Assembly (NCBI GenBank): GCA_900547285.1
Contig: URGF01000041.1
Span: 1 to 14,708 of the forward strand
From: an uncultured Collinsella sp.
GTDB lineage: Bacteria > Actinomycetota > Coriobacteriia > Coriobacteriales > Coriobacteriaceae
Reading direction: 5' to 3'
Length of the DNA stretch: 14,708 bases
Shown in pieces: positions 14,706-14,708 of this stretch (the first letter of the stretch is position 1; every line of letters begins with the position of its first letter). The notes below the pieces were generated by a model. The model was not told the DNA's origin and searched no databases. It was given only the letters and a program-made list of their open reading frames with translations. The translations under genes and the position numbers were made by a program.

Positions 14706-14708
14706 GGC

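Overview
The window looks like chromosomal DNA of a Coriobacteriia member, most likely Collinsella or a close relative. That is an inference from the G+C-rich housekeeping genes, a Bacillus-like gene order in an otherwise actinobacterial-looking sequence, AGGAGG-type ribosome binding sites and a tRNA gene with an encoded CCA end. No database search was possible.

From left to right: an array of three hairpin repeats with an exact 80-bp period (84-300); a minus-strand tRNA-Thr(TGT) with promoter and terminator (346-528); a plus-strand gene fusing an excisionase-type helix-turn-helix to a HipA-like kinase, preceded by a 27-bp inverted repeat (555-1972); and a minus-strand operon disA-ispD-ispF-cysS-rlmB-rae1 (7493 down to 2000). 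Its genes are coupled by overlaps or 3-bp gaps, except for a 142-bp gap between cysS and rlmB that holds a long structured element. Then come a plus-strand Mn2+-riboswitch-controlled mntP (7651-8425), a plus-strand hipBA pair (8546-10282), and two minus-strand genes: pepD (10410-11867) and a Clp ATPase with an N-terminal zinc finger (12082-14586).

The core order (clp ATPase ... disA, ispD, ispF, cysS, rlmB, rae1) follows the Bacillus subtilis clpC-radA-disA-yacL-ispD-ispF-gltX-cysE-cysS-mrnC-rlmB-rae1 region. Here radA, yacL, gltX, cysE and mrnC are absent. mntP, hipBA and pepD lie between the Clp gene and disA, and the HTH-kinase gene lies between rae1 and tRNA-Thr. Two HipA-family kinases of different architecture therefore flank one essential operon.

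The core operon serves c-di-AMP signalling and DNA surveillance (DisA), isoprenoid precursor synthesis (IspD, IspF), cysteine charging (CysS), 23S rRNA 2'-O-methylation (RlmB) and ribosome-linked mRNA decay (Rae1). The most novel-looking signals are the cysS-rlmB element, with three tandem G-A/A-G mismatch pairs visible only on the operon strand; the 80-bp hairpin array; and the single-chain HTH-HipA gene under its own large palindrome.
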